This document shows positions 47,756 through 57,140 of a stretch of DNA of 64,000 bases, piece after piece. How positions within the stretch are numbered: position 1 is the stretch's first letter; every line of letters begins with the position of its first letter. The notes under the pieces were generated by a model. It did no database searches. It was given only the letters and a program-made list of their open reading frames with translations, and was not told the DNA's origin. Where the stretch lies: positions 434,001-498,000 of the forward strand of contig NZ_WXEW01000008.1 of NCBI RefSeq assembly GCF_009901565.1, in the 5' to 3' direction. Source of the stretch: Herbidospora solisilvae. GTDB lineage: Bacteria > Actinomycetota > Actinomycetes > Streptosporangiales > Streptosporangiaceae. The position numbers and the translations under genes are program-made.

Positions 47756-48997
47756 GTGACCACGTCTAACCGCCTGGCCTGGCTTGACGCGTTGCGCGGC
47801 ATTGGCGCGCTCGCCGTGGTGGCCGAACACCTGCTCCCGTGGGTCTATCCGCCGCTCCGGCCGACGTTCATGAACATCGGCATGTACGGCGTGGTCGTGT
47901 TCTTCCTGGTCAGCGGCTACATCATCCCCGCCTCGCTGGAGGGGCGGGGAGACGTGCGGGCCTTCTGGACCAGCCGGTTGTTCCGGCTCTACCCGCTCTA
48001 CCTCGTGGTGTGCGCGATCGCGCTGCTGGTCGGGCTCTGGGTGCCGATCCGGGAGCAGGTGCCCCGTGACGCCTCCGGGGTGCTCGCGCACGTCTCGATG
48101 TTGCTCGACGTGGTCCACGTGGGCGGGCTGGCCGACCCGATGTGGACGTTGTCGTACGAGATGGTGTTCTACCTCGTCGTGACGGCCCTGTTCGTGAAGG
48201 GCGTGCACCGCTTCAGCGGGTGGTACGCCGTCGCGTTCGGCGGCCTCGCGGTGGCCGCCGGGATCGTGATCGGGGCGCCGTGGTTGCCGGGGCCGTGGCC
48301 CGCCGTCGTGTCGGGGGTCGTGTTCGTCGCCGGGATGGCCGGGCTGTTCAGCGGGCGGTTCCAGACGGCCGCCGCGCTGGTCCTCGGCGTGATGGCGGTG
48401 GTGCTGCTGATCGGGTCGTCGTACGTGCCGTGGTTCGGGGCGGCGATCCTCGCGATGATGTTCACTGGGACCGCGATCTACCGCTGGGAGAAGGGCACCG
48501 GGCCGCTCTGGCCGGTGTTCGCCGCCGCCGTCCTGGTCGCGGTCAGCCCCGCCTGGGCCATCGCGGCGGGCTGGTGGTGGGTGCAGCCGCCGGTGTGGAT
48601 CACCACGCTGGTGCTGGCCGGGGCCACCTTCTGGGCCGGGCGGGCGCTGCGCCACCGCACGTGGCCGAGGGTGGTCGTCTGGCTCGGGCTGATCAGCTAC
48701 TCGGTCTACCTCGTCCACCACCCGATCCTGCGGATGGTGCCGATCCTGTTCGGCCACATGATGTCCAAGCCCGTGTGGGAACGGGCGCTGCTGGCCGCCG
48801 GCTACCTCGGGGTGCTGCTGCTGGTCAGCTGGGCGACCTACACATGGGTCGAGGCGCCCGCCCAGCGACTGGGCAGGCGCCTCGTGAGGAAGCGTCAGAC
48901 CTCGCCGGCGGGCTGGCCGCCGAACGGATCGTCCTCGTCCTCGAGCAACTGGCCGTCGTCGTCGCTGCCCTCGGGCGCGGCCGGCGGCTCGGGGTAG
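47756..48997 (+). CDS. acyltransferase 3 family membrane protein
   Basis: The 413-residue protein has the acyltransferase 3 pattern: RLAWLDALRGIGALAVVAEH with the conserved Arg and His, FFLVSGYIIP, a RLFRLYPLYLV helix start and about ten transmembrane segments. It probably O-acylates a wall or capsule glycan. GTG 47756 is preferred because it follows a -10-like hexamer. The last 34 residues, a Ser/Pro/Gly-rich tail, lie antisense to the 3' end of the deacetylase gene. Confidence 0.88.
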   Translation: MTTSNRLAWLDALRGIGALAVVAEHLLPWVYPPLRPTFMNIGMYGVVVFFLVSGYIIPASLEGRGDVRAFWTSRLFRLYPLYLVVCAIALLVGLWVPIREQVPRDASGVLAHVSMLLDVVHVGGLADPMWTLSYEMVFYLVVTALFVKGVHRFSGWYAVAFGGLAVAAGIVIGAPWLPGPWPAVVSGVVFVAGMAGLFSGRFQTAAALVLGVMAVVLLIGSSYVPWFGAAILAMMFTGTAIYRWEKGTGPLWPVFAAAVLVAVSPAWAIAAGWWWVQPPVWITTLVLAGATFWAGRALRHRTWPRVVVWLGLISYSVYLVHHPILRMVPILFGHMMSKPVWERALLAAGYLGVLLLVSWATYTWVEAPAQRLGRRLVRKRQTSPAGWPPNGSSSSSSNWPSSSLPSGAAGGSG

Positions 48998-49695
48998 GAC
49001 TGGCCGGGCGTCAGCTTGACCCCTTCGAGCAGGGTCGAGGCCGTGACGAAGTGGTAGCCCTGCTTCTTCAGCGTGGCCAGCACCTTCGGCATCGAGTCGA
49101 CCGTCTGCTTGACGGTCTCGTGCATCAGGATGACCTCGCCCCGCCCGGCCACTTCGAGGGCCTTGGAGGTCAGCAGGCCGACCTGGCGGTTCTCCACGAC
49201 CCAGTCGCCGGTCGAGGTGGTGCCGGGGATCAGCACCATGCCGAACTTGGCGGCGATCTCGCGGACCGTGTCGTCGGTGAGGCCGCCGGGGGCGCGCATC
49301 ACCGTCGGGGCCTTGCCGGTCACCTTCTTGATCAGCTTGTGGGTCTCGTTGACCTGGTCGTAGACCTCGGTGCGGGTCAGCTCGGTCAGCCACGGGTGCG
49401 ACCACGTGTGGTTGCCGATCTGGTGACCGGCCTTGGCGATGCTCTTCAGCAGCGCCTGGTTCCTGTTCACCTCACGGCCGATCACGAAGAACGTGGCCTT
49501 GGCGTCGTACTTCTTGAGCGTCGCCAGCAACCTGGTCGTATAGGGCCCCGGACCGTCGTCGAAGGTCAGCGCCAGACACTTGTGGGTGGCGCAGAACGGC
49601 TTCTTGGGTGCCTTCTTGGGCGCCGCCGCGGCGGGTGCGGCGGGCAGGGTCACCACCAACGCTAAGGCGGCGAGGGCGGGGATCAGACGGCGCAT
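48895..49695 (-). CDS. secreted polysaccharide deacetylase
   Basis: The 266-residue protein has a signal peptide (MRRLIPALAALALVVTLPAAPAAAA) and a NodB domain: LTFDDGPGPYT (Asp-Asp), HTWSHPWL (two metal His), MRAPGG, WVVENR in place of the usual, and LMHET. It likely deacetylates N-acetylated glycans such as peptidoglycan outside the cell. The C terminus is an acidic tail (GSDDDGQLLEDEDD). GAGGAG precedes the ATG at 49695. The last 103 bp overlap the convergent acyltransferase gene. Confidence 0.92.
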   Translation of the reverse strand: MRRLIPALAALALVVTLPAAPAAAAPKKAPKKPFCATHKCLALTFDDGPGPYTTRLLATLKKYDAKATFFVIGREVNRNQALLKSIAKAGHQIGNHTWSHPWLTELTRTEVYDQVNETHKLIKKVTGKAPTVMRAPGGLTDDTVREIAAKFGMVLIPGTTSTGDWVVENRQVGLLTSKALEVAGRGEVILMHETVKQTVDSMPKVLATLKKQGYHFVTASTLLEGVKLTPGQSYPEPPAAPEGSDDDGQLLEDEDDPFGGQPAGEV

Positions 49696-49763
49696 CACAG
49701 ACTCCTCGGGAATCACTCAAGCCCGAAGCGTAACGCCTGTTATTGGGAGTTTTCTGAGCCCTG

Positions 49764-50498
49764 TCATCCCGTGATGCGACGGACGATCGAACCGGGCAGC
49801 CGGGTGAGCTGGCCGAGGATCCCCGGCACCCACACCACCTCCGACTTCGCGCGCAGGCCGTCGAGGATCGCCCCGGCCACCGTCTCGGGGCTCGTCGCGA
49901 TGGCGGGCGGGGTGACGCCCCTGGTCATGCGGCTGCGGACGAAGCCGGGGCGGACCACCATGACGTGCACGCCGGATCCGCGCAGCGCCTCGGTCAGGCC
50001 GCGGGCGAAGGCGTCGAGGCCCGACTTGGCGGAGGCGTACAGGAAATCGGAGGGGGACGGGCGGCCCGCCGAGACCGAGGAGAAGACCACGAGCGCGCCG
50101 TGGGTCTGCCGGCGCATCGCGTCGGCGCAGACGATCGCGGCGGTCATCGCCCCGACGTAGTTGACCATCGCCACGTCGGCCGCCTTCAGCGGGTCGAGCT
50201 CGGCGTCGCCCTGCAGGCCGCAGGCCACCAGCGCCACGTCGACGTCGCCGTCGGCGAACACGTCGCCGATCACCTTGGCGTGCTCCTCGACCCGGAAGGC
50301 GTCGAAGTCGGCCGTCTCCACGCTCGCGCCCGCCTCGGCCAGCCGCGCCGCCGCGGCGTCGCGGGCCGGCGAGGGACGCCCGGCCAGGATCACCCGGCGG
50401 ACCCGGCGGCGGACCAGCCGCATCGCGGTCGCCATCGCGATCTCGGAGGCCCCGCCGACGAGCAGCAGGCTCTGCGGTTCGCCGAACGCGTTCTTCAC
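49764..50498 (-). CDS. dprE2: decaprenylphospho-beta-D-erythro-pentofuranosid-2-ulose 2-reductase
   Basis: The 244-residue short-chain dehydrogenase has the NAD loop LLLVGGASEIAMATAMRL, the catalytic Ser in VVFSSVSAG and YASAKSGL. Together with DprE1, to whose stop it is coupled by GTGA, it completes epimerisation of decaprenylphosphoryl ribose to arabinose. AGGAGG lies 8 nt before the GTG at 50498. The longer open frame is not coding. The family and operon are clear; the in vivo polyprenyl substrate is inferred. Confidence 0.9.
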   Translation of the reverse strand: MKNAFGEPQSLLLVGGASEIAMATAMRLVRRRVRRVILAGRPSPARDAAAARLAEAGASVETADFDAFRVEEHAKVIGDVFADGDVDVALVACGLQGDAELDPLKAADVAMVNYVGAMTAAIVCADAMRRQTHGALVVFSSVSAGRPSPSDFLYASAKSGLDAFARGLTEALRGSGVHVMVVRPGFVRSRMTRGVTPPAIATSPETVAGAILDGLRAKSEVVWVPGILGQLTRLPGSIVRRITG

Positions 50499-51799
50499 AA
50501 CGACAACCTCCTGGCGAGATCTGACTGGAAGACCAGGCGCGGATCGAGCTGGCGCCGGCGCTCCCGGAAGGCGGCCAGCCCCGGATACATCACCGGCAGC
50601 AGTTCGGGCCGCAGCCGCGAGTCCTTGGCCAGGTAGACCCGCCCGCCCGCCTCCGCCACCAGCTCGTCGAGCCGGTCGAGCAGCCAGGCCAGCCCCTTGG
50701 TGGTGGTCGGGAAGTCGAGCGCCAGCGACCATCCCGGCGTCGGGAACGAGAGCCAGCCGCCGCTGCCCGGCCCGAAGCGCTTGAGGACGGTCTGGAACGA
50801 CGCGGCGTGGCTGCGCCTGATGCGTTCGACGATCTTCATGAGGGTCTGCTCGGCGCCCAGCGGCACCACGAACTGGTACTGCACCAGCCCGCGCGGACCG
50901 TAGAGGCGGTTCCAGTGACCCACCCTGTCGAGCGGGTGGAAGAACGAAGCCAGCGGCCTGACCTGCGTCGATTCGCGTTTCGTGGTGGCGTAGAGGCCCC
51001 GGTTGACCAGGCCCATGGTGTGGCGGTTCAGCAGCCCGACCGGCAGGAAGCCCGGGGAGGCCTCGAAGCCCCGGGCCCGGAACGAGCGGGCCGCGCCCTG
51101 GCGCGCGTGGTCGGCGCCCTCGACGACGCCCCGGCCCTGCCGGGACAGGCAGTCGACCCAGGCGGCGGTGTAGCGGTGGGCGAGGTCGGCCTGGGTCAGC
51201 CGGGTCATCACCGATTCGAGGTCGGCGCACTTCCAGGTGTTCACGATCATGCGGGAGGTCTCGATCGGAGTGAGCCGGATCGTCGCCTTGGTGATCACCC
51301 CGGTCAGGCCCATGCCGCCGACGGTCGCCCAGAAGTCGGGGTCGTCGGGGGTGAGCGTACGGGTCACGCCGTCGGCGCCGAGCAGGTCGAGGGCGGTGAC
51401 GTGGCTGCCGAAGGAGCCGTCGGCGTGGTGGTTGCGCCCGTGGATGTCGGCCGCGACGGCCCCGCCCACGGTCACCTGCCGGGTCGCCGGGGTGACCGGC
51501 GGGAACCAGCCCTCGGGCACCAGCTCGCGCATCAGCCGGTGGAGGCTCACTCCCGCCTCGACCGTGACGTAGCCGTCGCGGACCGGCCCGATCGCGGCGA
51601 GGCCGGTCATGTCGAGCACCAGCCCGCCCGCGTTCTGCGCCGGATCGCCGTAGCTGCGGCCGAGACCGCGCGCGATCATCCCGCGCCCGCCCGGCGCCAG
51701 CACCAGCGGGGTCAGCTCCGCCTCGGCGCCGGGCCGCAGCAACTCGGCGGCGCTCGGGGAGGTACGGCCCCAGCCGGTGAGGATCGTCTTGTTCGCCAT
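50495..51799 (-). CDS. dprE1: decaprenylphospho-beta-D-ribofuranose 2-oxidase
   Basis: The 434-residue FAD protein has the flavin-binding ARGLGRSYGDPAQNAGG, VTVGGAVAADIHGRNHHADGSFGSHV (with the histidines) and AKDSRLRPE with the conserved Lys392. The loop that holds Cys387 in Mycobacterium tuberculosis reads FPTPGWSLALDFP here, with Ala360 in its place. It makes arabinosyl donors for a wall arabinan or related glycan. GGAGAG precedes the ATG. It is first in dprE1-dprE2. Confidence 0.93.
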   Translation of the reverse strand: MANKTILTGWGRTSPSAAELLRPGAEAELTPLVLAPGGRGMIARGLGRSYGDPAQNAGGLVLDMTGLAAIGPVRDGYVTVEAGVSLHRLMRELVPEGWFPPVTPATRQVTVGGAVAADIHGRNHHADGSFGSHVTALDLLGADGVTRTLTPDDPDFWATVGGMGLTGVITKATIRLTPIETSRMIVNTWKCADLESVMTRLTQADLAHRYTAAWVDCLSRQGRGVVEGADHARQGAARSFRARGFEASPGFLPVGLLNRHTMGLVNRGLYATTKRESTQVRPLASFFHPLDRVGHWNRLYGPRGLVQYQFVVPLGAEQTLMKIVERIRRSHAASFQTVLKRFGPGSGGWLSFPTPGWSLALDFPTTTKGLAWLLDRLDELVAEAGGRVYLAKDSRLRPELLPVMYPGLAAFRERRRQLDPRLVFQSDLARRLSL

Positions 51800-51937
51800 C
51801 GACTCTCTCCGTGATTGACCGATCGCGTCACGTTATCCCGGCATTCGGGGGATCGCGAGCACGCACCCCCCACGGGCGGGTGACCTGCGCCTCAAGGATG
51901 GGTCAAGAGATCGGTCGTGACTCACGGTGACCGGCAG

Positions 51938-51952
51938 GGTTACGGGGTAACC
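51938..51952. promoter_or_regulatory. inverted repeat GGTTAC-GGG-GTAACC
   Basis: A 6-bp perfect inverted repeat lies in the divergent region between dprE1 and the GT2 gene, about 30 bp before the GT2 start. Possible operator. Confidence 0.35.
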
Positions 51953-51982
51953 GCACCGTTCCGCCCGTTGGAGTTGCCCCGG

Positions 51983-52930
51983 ATGGCCGCCACCCTTTCG
52001 GTGATCGTTCCCGTCAGGGACGGCGAACGCCACATCGCCGACGCCCTGACCTCCCTGCGCGCCAACGCGCGCGCCGACTTCGAGTTCATCGTCGTCGACG
52101 ACGGCTCGGCCGACGCGACCAGGGAGATAGCCGAAAGCTTCAAGGGCGACCTGCCGGGGCTGACCGTCATCGGCCGGGACGCCTCCTCCGGCGTCTCCGC
52201 GGCCCGCAACCTGGGCCTTTCGGCGGCGAGCGGGACGTACGTCACCTATCTCGACGGCGACGACTGGTACGCCCCCGGCTACCTTCCCCAGCTCGTCTCC
52301 GCCATCGAACGGCTCGGCTGCGACTTCGTCCGGGTCGACCACGTGCGGGTGACCGGCACCACCCGGGAGGTGCGCCGGGCGCCCGAACAGCGGCGCGGGG
52401 TCGTCTTCCCGGGCCGTGCGGGCATCACGGGCATGGGCCGTCTCGGCATGGTCGACTACCCGGTCCCGTGGGCCGGCGTCTACCGGCGTTCCCTCGCCGA
52501 CCAGGGGCTGCTCACGTTCGACCCCGCGCTGGCCACCGCCGAGGACCGGGCCTGGGTGTGGCGCCTCCACCTCCACGCCGCCACCTACGCCGTCGCCTCG
52601 CTGACCGGCGTGTTCTACCGGCGCGGCCTCAAGGCCTCGCTCACCCAGGTCGGCGACGAACGGCAACTGCACTTCCTGGACGCCTACCTCGGCGTCATCC
52701 ACGACCTCGACGGAGACGACCCGGAGTTCGTCCGCAAGGCGACGCACAACCTGTGCGCGCTGATCGCCTACCACCACAAGCTGCGACGGCGGCTGCGCCC
52801 CGACGTCGCGGCCACCTTCGACACCCGGGCCACCGCCGCCCTGCGGGAAGTCCCGCCGGACGCCCTCGCGGTGGTCCTGCCGACGCTGGGCCACGCCCGC
52901 GAGAAGCTGCTCAGGAGGTTCCTGCCGTGA
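51983..52930 (+). CDS. family 2 glycosyltransferase
   Basis: The 315-residue GT2 protein begins ATLSVIVPVRDGERHI, has FIVVDDGSADATREI (metal-sugar donor site) and YLDGDDWYAPGY. It has no membrane segment; a C-terminal domain is basic. ATG 51983 is chosen because GGAG lies 9 nt upstream; GTG 51917 in frame is possible but poorly supported. It overlaps the next gene by GTGA. Substrate unknown. Confidence 0.88.
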   Translation: MAATLSVIVPVRDGERHIADALTSLRANARADFEFIVVDDGSADATREIAESFKGDLPGLTVIGRDASSGVSAARNLGLSAASGTYVTYLDGDDWYAPGYLPQLVSAIERLGCDFVRVDHVRVTGTTREVRRAPEQRRGVVFPGRAGITGMGRLGMVDYPVPWAGVYRRSLADQGLLTFDPALATAEDRAWVWRLHLHAATYAVASLTGVFYRRGLKASLTQVGDERQLHFLDAYLGVIHDLDGDDPEFVRKATHNLCALIAYHHKLRRRLRPDVAATFDTRATAALREVPPDALAVVLPTLGHAREKLLRRFLP

Positions 52931-54219
52931 AAACCCAGCTTTTCTACTGTTCGACGTTGTTCGGGGCGATGACGCTGGCCGCGGCCATCGACGCCGGTCT
53001 GTTCGGCCCGGCCGGGCGGCGCGTGCTGCTCGTGTCGAGCAACGTGGCCGTACCCGAGCTGATCTCCCCCCTGCACCGGACGCCCGCCTTCGAGGCGATC
53101 GGCGACCGGTTCGACCACGTGCACTTCTGGAACGAACTGATCGCCCCCTACCACCCCGTCCGCGTCAGGGTCCGGCCCGAGCAGGGGCCGCTGCTGCGGC
53201 GGCTGCTCACGCAGCGGCTGCTCGACGGGCACGCCCCCGACGAGCTGGTCGTCGAGTCGATCGGCGCCTATCCGGCGCGCGGGCTGGTGGAGATCTTCTC
53301 CGGCTGCCCGATCACGGTCTACTCCGAGGGCCTGATGAGCTACGGCCCCACCCGCGACGCGATCCCCGGCGACCTGGGGGCGCGGGTGGAGCGGCTGCTC
53401 TACCTGGACCTGATCGAGGGCATGCGCCCGCTGATGCTGGCCGAGCACAAGGTCCCCGCGGTCGCGGTGCCCGACGTGGCCTTCCGCGACATCGTCGGCA
53501 AGGTCAGCGCGGTCACGCCGGTCGGCGGGCGCGGCGGGGCGCTGCTGCTCAGCCAGTACATGTCCGACGCCGGGCTCATCTCGTGGGACGAGGAGCAGGC
53601 CATCCACGAGGCGATGCTGCACGGCGTCGCCGCCCGCGGCTTCACCACCGTCCGGTTCAAGCCGCACCCGTCGGCCGGCCGCCGCCAGGTGCGCGGCATC
53701 CAGGCGCTGGCCGACGAGCTCGGGGTGCAGCTCACCGTGGTGCCCGAGTCGGTGCCGGCCGAGACGTGCTTCGCCGCCTACCGGCCCGACCTGGTCGTCG
53801 GCACCTTCTCGACCGGCCTGATCACCGCCCGGCACTACTTCGGCATCCCGGTCGCCACGGTCGGCTGCCCGCGTGTCCTGGAGCGGATGAAGCCCTACGA
53901 GAACAGCAACCGGGTCGCGGTGACGATCGTGGACGCGAGCGTGCCCGAGCTGACCCGGACCGGCGCGCTGGTCCCGGCCCCGGTCGAGCCCGACCTGCTG
54001 CCCCGGCTCGTCGAGGGGGTGGTCTACTGCGCCCAGCGCAAGCGCATGCCCCACCTGCGGGCCAGCGCCGAGGCGGCCGTCCGGGAGCTGCGCAAGGACG
54101 TGCGCTGGCGCTACTTCCCGCGCCGCCGCCTGACCCAGTACGGGCTGATCAAGAAGGCGCCCCGGCCGTCGCTCTGGCGGCGGGCGCTGCGCCACGCGCG
54201 CCGGCTGGTGACCGGATGA
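52927..54219 (+). CDS. polysialyltransferase-like glycosyltransferase
   Basis: The 430-residue protein resembles the alpha-2,8-polysialyltransferase family, with TQLFYCSTLFGAMTLAAAID at the start, TVYSEGLMSYGP, the His-Pro motif VRFKPHPSAGRR, and VVGTFSTGLITARHYF. Members join sialic-acid-like sugars in capsules, and actinomycete walls contain related nonulosonic polymers. The GTG overlaps the GT2 stop and its own stop overlaps the TagF fusion gene. No sialic acid synthesis genes are visible in this window. Confidence 0.8.
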   Translation: MKTQLFYCSTLFGAMTLAAAIDAGLFGPAGRRVLLVSSNVAVPELISPLHRTPAFEAIGDRFDHVHFWNELIAPYHPVRVRVRPEQGPLLRRLLTQRLLDGHAPDELVVESIGAYPARGLVEIFSGCPITVYSEGLMSYGPTRDAIPGDLGARVERLLYLDLIEGMRPLMLAEHKVPAVAVPDVAFRDIVGKVSAVTPVGGRGGALLLSQYMSDAGLISWDEEQAIHEAMLHGVAARGFTTVRFKPHPSAGRRQVRGIQALADELGVQLTVVPESVPAETCFAAYRPDLVVGTFSTGLITARHYFGIPVATVGCPRVLERMKPYENSNRVAVTIVDASVPELTRTGALVPAPVEPDLLPRLVEGVVYCAQRKRMPHLRASAEAAVRELRKDVRWRYFPRRRLTQYGLIKKAPRPSLWRRALRHARRLVTG

Positions 54220-57140
54220 CCCGGCCGACGCTCTCGGTCGTGGTGCCCTTCCACGACGTCGCCGAGTTCCTGCCGCGCTGCCTCAACTCGCTGGCCAAGC
54301 AGCGGCTCAAGGACATCGAATACCTGCTCGTCGACGACGGCTCCACCGACGGCAGCGCCGTCATCGCCAAGGAGAAGGTCGCCGCCGATCCCCGGTTCCG
54401 GCTGATCGAGCAGGAGAACCGGGGCCTCGGGCCGGCCCGCAACGCGGGGGCGCGGGCGGCCCGGGGCACCTACCTGGCGTTCGCCGACGGCGACGACACG
54501 CTGCCGCGCACCGCCTACGCCTCGCTCGTCGGCAGCCTGGAGGCCACCGGCTCGGACCTGGCCTGCGGGAACGTGAAACGCATCGTCGGCGGCAGGCTGC
54601 GGCCCTCGGCCGGGCACGCCGAGGCGTTCGCCGCCACGGTCACCGGCACCCACATCCGCCGGCGGCACGCGCTGCTCGCCGACCGGACCATCTGGAACAA
54701 GGTGTTCCGGCGCGAGTTCTGGGACCGGCACGGCTTCGAGTTCCCCGCCCGGCGCTACGAGGACTCGCCGGTCACCATCCCGGCCCACGTGTTGTCGACC
54801 TCGACCGACGTGCTCGAAGAGGTCGTCTACCACTGGCGCGTCCGGTCGGGCTCGATCTCGCAGCGGCGGACCGAGCCGGCCAACGTGCTCGACCGGCTGG
54901 CCTCGATGCGGCAGGTGTCGGAGTTCCTGAACGAGCACGCGCCCCGCCTCTGGGCCAAGCACGACCTGCTGGTCACCGAGTTCGACCTGTCGTTCCTGCT
55001 GGAGTCGCTGGAGACGGCCGAGGGCGCGGAGCAGGAGGCGCTGCTCGACTCGCTGGCCGAGACCCTGGGCGTGCTGCACCCGAAGGCCATCGCCAGGCAG
55101 CCGTCGATCCGGCGGCTGGAGCTGCACCTGGCCGCCAACCGGATGGTGCCCGAACTGCGGGAGGTCCGCATGTTCCGCCGCGCGTCGCTGAGCGACGCCG
55201 GCGCGGTCCGGCACGGCTGGTTCAAACGCCGCCGCTGGTTCATGGACTACCCGTACCTGCGCGACCCGGCGAAGGGCATCCCCGACTCGGTGTACGACCC
55301 CTCCGTCGACTTCCAGCTCAAGGCGGTCGTCGACGGCGTGGAGATGGACGGGACCCGGATGACCGCCCGCGGCTACGCCTACATCACCCACCTCGACAGC
55401 TCGCGCACCACGATCGACGTGTGGTTCCAGCGCGAGGGCGTCCGGCTGCCGCTGGAGGTGCGGCGGGTGACCCGGATGGACGCCACCGCCGACTCGGGCC
55501 AGTCGGCCACCTGCCACGACGACGCCGGGTTCGAGGCGTCGATCGACCTGGCCGACGTGCCGCGCGGGCGCTGGAACCTGCACTGCTCGGTGCGCGACGG
55601 CGAGGTCGTCAGGAAGGGCGTGCCGGAGGCCCATCCCGACACCGGGTACCGGCGCTATCCGCCCGGGGGAGCGCACCAGCCGAGCCTGACCGAGGAAGGG
55701 CTGGTGCTGCGGCGGCCGGTCAAGGACCGGGGCCACGCCTGGGTGGAGTGGAGCGGCGACCGGATCGCGGTGACCACGCGCAAGAGGCAGCGGCTCGTGT
55801 TCCAGAAGACGATCCACCGGCCCGGCGACGACGGCCGGGTCCTCATCACCCCGCCCGCCCGGGTGGGGGTCTGGCGCATCAGGAAGACCGACGGCACACC
55901 CCTTCGCCTGCGCGTGGGGGTGTCGCCGTCTCCGCGCCGGATCGGCGTGCACCGGGTGTCGTTCCGCACCGAGCTGGAAGGGGAGGTCCTGGTGGTGGTG
56001 CAGCCCGCGCTGGAGGACGACGAACGGGGCCGGTTCGCCGAACGCCGCCTGCGGGGGACCGTGCGGCACTTCAGGAAGAACCCCATCAGGGAGACCGTCG
56101 TCTTCGACGCCTACGGCGGCCGGCTGGCCTCGTGCAACCCGCGTGCGATCTTCGAGGAGATGCGGTCGCGGGACCTGCCGCTGGAGTACGTCTGGGTCAC
56201 CCGCGACGGCTCGTTCGAGACGCCGGAGGACTCCCGGGTCGTCCTGCACGGCTCCAAGGAGCACGAGCACGCGCTGGCGACGGCGCGCTACCTGGTCGGC
56301 AACCGCACCCAGCCGAACTGGTACACCAAGCCGCCGGGCCAGACCTACCTGCAGACCTGGCACGGCACGCCGCTCAAGAAACTCGGCCACGACCTGCGCG
56401 ACCTGCCGTTCCGGCGCACCGAGCTGCTCGACTGGATGGCCCGCGACGTGCCGCAGTGGGACCTGCTGATCTCCCCGAACCCGTTCTCGACGCCCATCAT
56501 GCGGCGCGCGTTCGGCTACCGGGGCGTGGTGTTGTCGACCGGCTACCCCCGCAACGACCTGCTCTTCGCCGACCGCTCCATGGCGGTCAGGAGGCGGCTG
56601 GGCGTGCCGCCGGGCAAGAAGGTGGTCCTGTACGCCCCCACGTGGCGCGACGACCTCCACCGGGGCAAGAGGCGCCGCCTGTCGATGGAGCTCGACCTGG
56701 CCCGCATGCAGTTCGCGCTCAAGGACCACGTCGTGCTGGTCAGGGCGCACCACCTGATCACCGACCGGCCGAAGATCAAGGCCCCGGCGATCGACGTGAC
56801 CGGCTACCCCGAGATCGCCGACCTCTACCTGGCGGCCGACGTGCTGGTCACCGACTACTCCTCGGCCATGTTCGACTTCGCCTGCACCGGCAAGCCGATG
56901 GTGTTCTTCACCTACGACCTGGAGCGCTACCGCGACACGCTGCGCGGCTTCTACTTCGACTTCACCGCCGAGGCGCCGGGGCCGCTGACCAGGACCACCG
57001 ACGAGACCATCGACGCCATCAGGGAGGCCGCGGTGCCCGCGGCCTACCGGACGTTCCGGCAGAAGTTCTGCCCGTGGGACGACGGGAGGGCGTCGTCCCG
57101 GGTGGTCGACATCCTGCTCAGTGGTTCTCGAATGGCGTAG
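54216..57140 (+). CDS. bifunctional GT2-TagF (CDP-glycerol glycerophosphotransferase) protein
   Basis: The 974-residue protein fuses an N-terminal GT2 (about 1-330: SVVVPFHDVAEFLPRCLNSL, LLVDDGSTDGS, FADGDDT), a middle beta-rich region (about 350-590) and a C-terminal TagF-like domain. The TagF-like part shows QTWHGTPLKKLGHD, SPNPFSTPIMRRAF, YAPTWRD and VTDYSSAMFDFACTGKPMVFF. TagF-type enzymes polymerise glycerol- or sugar-phosphate units of teichoic acids. The ATG overlaps the upstream stop. Its 3' end overlaps the convergent Stealth gene by 23 bp. The fusion suggests alternating sugar and polyol-phosphate addition. Confidence 0.9.
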   Translation: MTRPTLSVVVPFHDVAEFLPRCLNSLAKQRLKDIEYLLVDDGSTDGSAVIAKEKVAADPRFRLIEQENRGLGPARNAGARAARGTYLAFADGDDTLPRTAYASLVGSLEATGSDLACGNVKRIVGGRLRPSAGHAEAFAATVTGTHIRRRHALLADRTIWNKVFRREFWDRHGFEFPARRYEDSPVTIPAHVLSTSTDVLEEVVYHWRVRSGSISQRRTEPANVLDRLASMRQVSEFLNEHAPRLWAKHDLLVTEFDLSFLLESLETAEGAEQEALLDSLAETLGVLHPKAIARQPSIRRLELHLAANRMVPELREVRMFRRASLSDAGAVRHGWFKRRRWFMDYPYLRDPAKGIPDSVYDPSVDFQLKAVVDGVEMDGTRMTARGYAYITHLDSSRTTIDVWFQREGVRLPLEVRRVTRMDATADSGQSATCHDDAGFEASIDLADVPRGRWNLHCSVRDGEVVRKGVPEAHPDTGYRRYPPGGAHQPSLTEEGLVLRRPVKDRGHAWVEWSGDRIAVTTRKRQRLVFQKTIHRPGDDGRVLITPPARVGVWRIRKTDGTPLRLRVGVSPSPRRIGVHRVSFRTELEGEVLVVVQPALEDDERGRFAERRLRGTVRHFRKNPIRETVVFDAYGGRLASCNPRAIFEEMRSRDLPLEYVWVTRDGSFETPEDSRVVLHGSKEHEHALATARYLVGNRTQPNWYTKPPGQTYLQTWHGTPLKKLGHDLRDLPFRRTELLDWMARDVPQWDLLISPNPFSTPIMRRAFGYRGVVLSTGYPRNDLLFADRSMAVRRRLGVPPGKKVVLYAPTWRDDLHRGKRRRLSMELDLARMQFALKDHVVLVRAHHLITDRPKIKAPAIDVTGYPEIADLYLAADVLVTDYSSAMFDFACTGKPMVFFTYDLERYRDTLRGFYFDFTAEAPGPLTRTTDETIDAIREAAVPAAYRTFRQKFCPWDDGRASSRVVDILLSGSRMA

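Noticed and set aside
54111-56753. 880-residue open frame antisense to the GT2-TagF fusion
   Set aside because: The plus-strand frame has clear domains throughout; the antisense frame has none.
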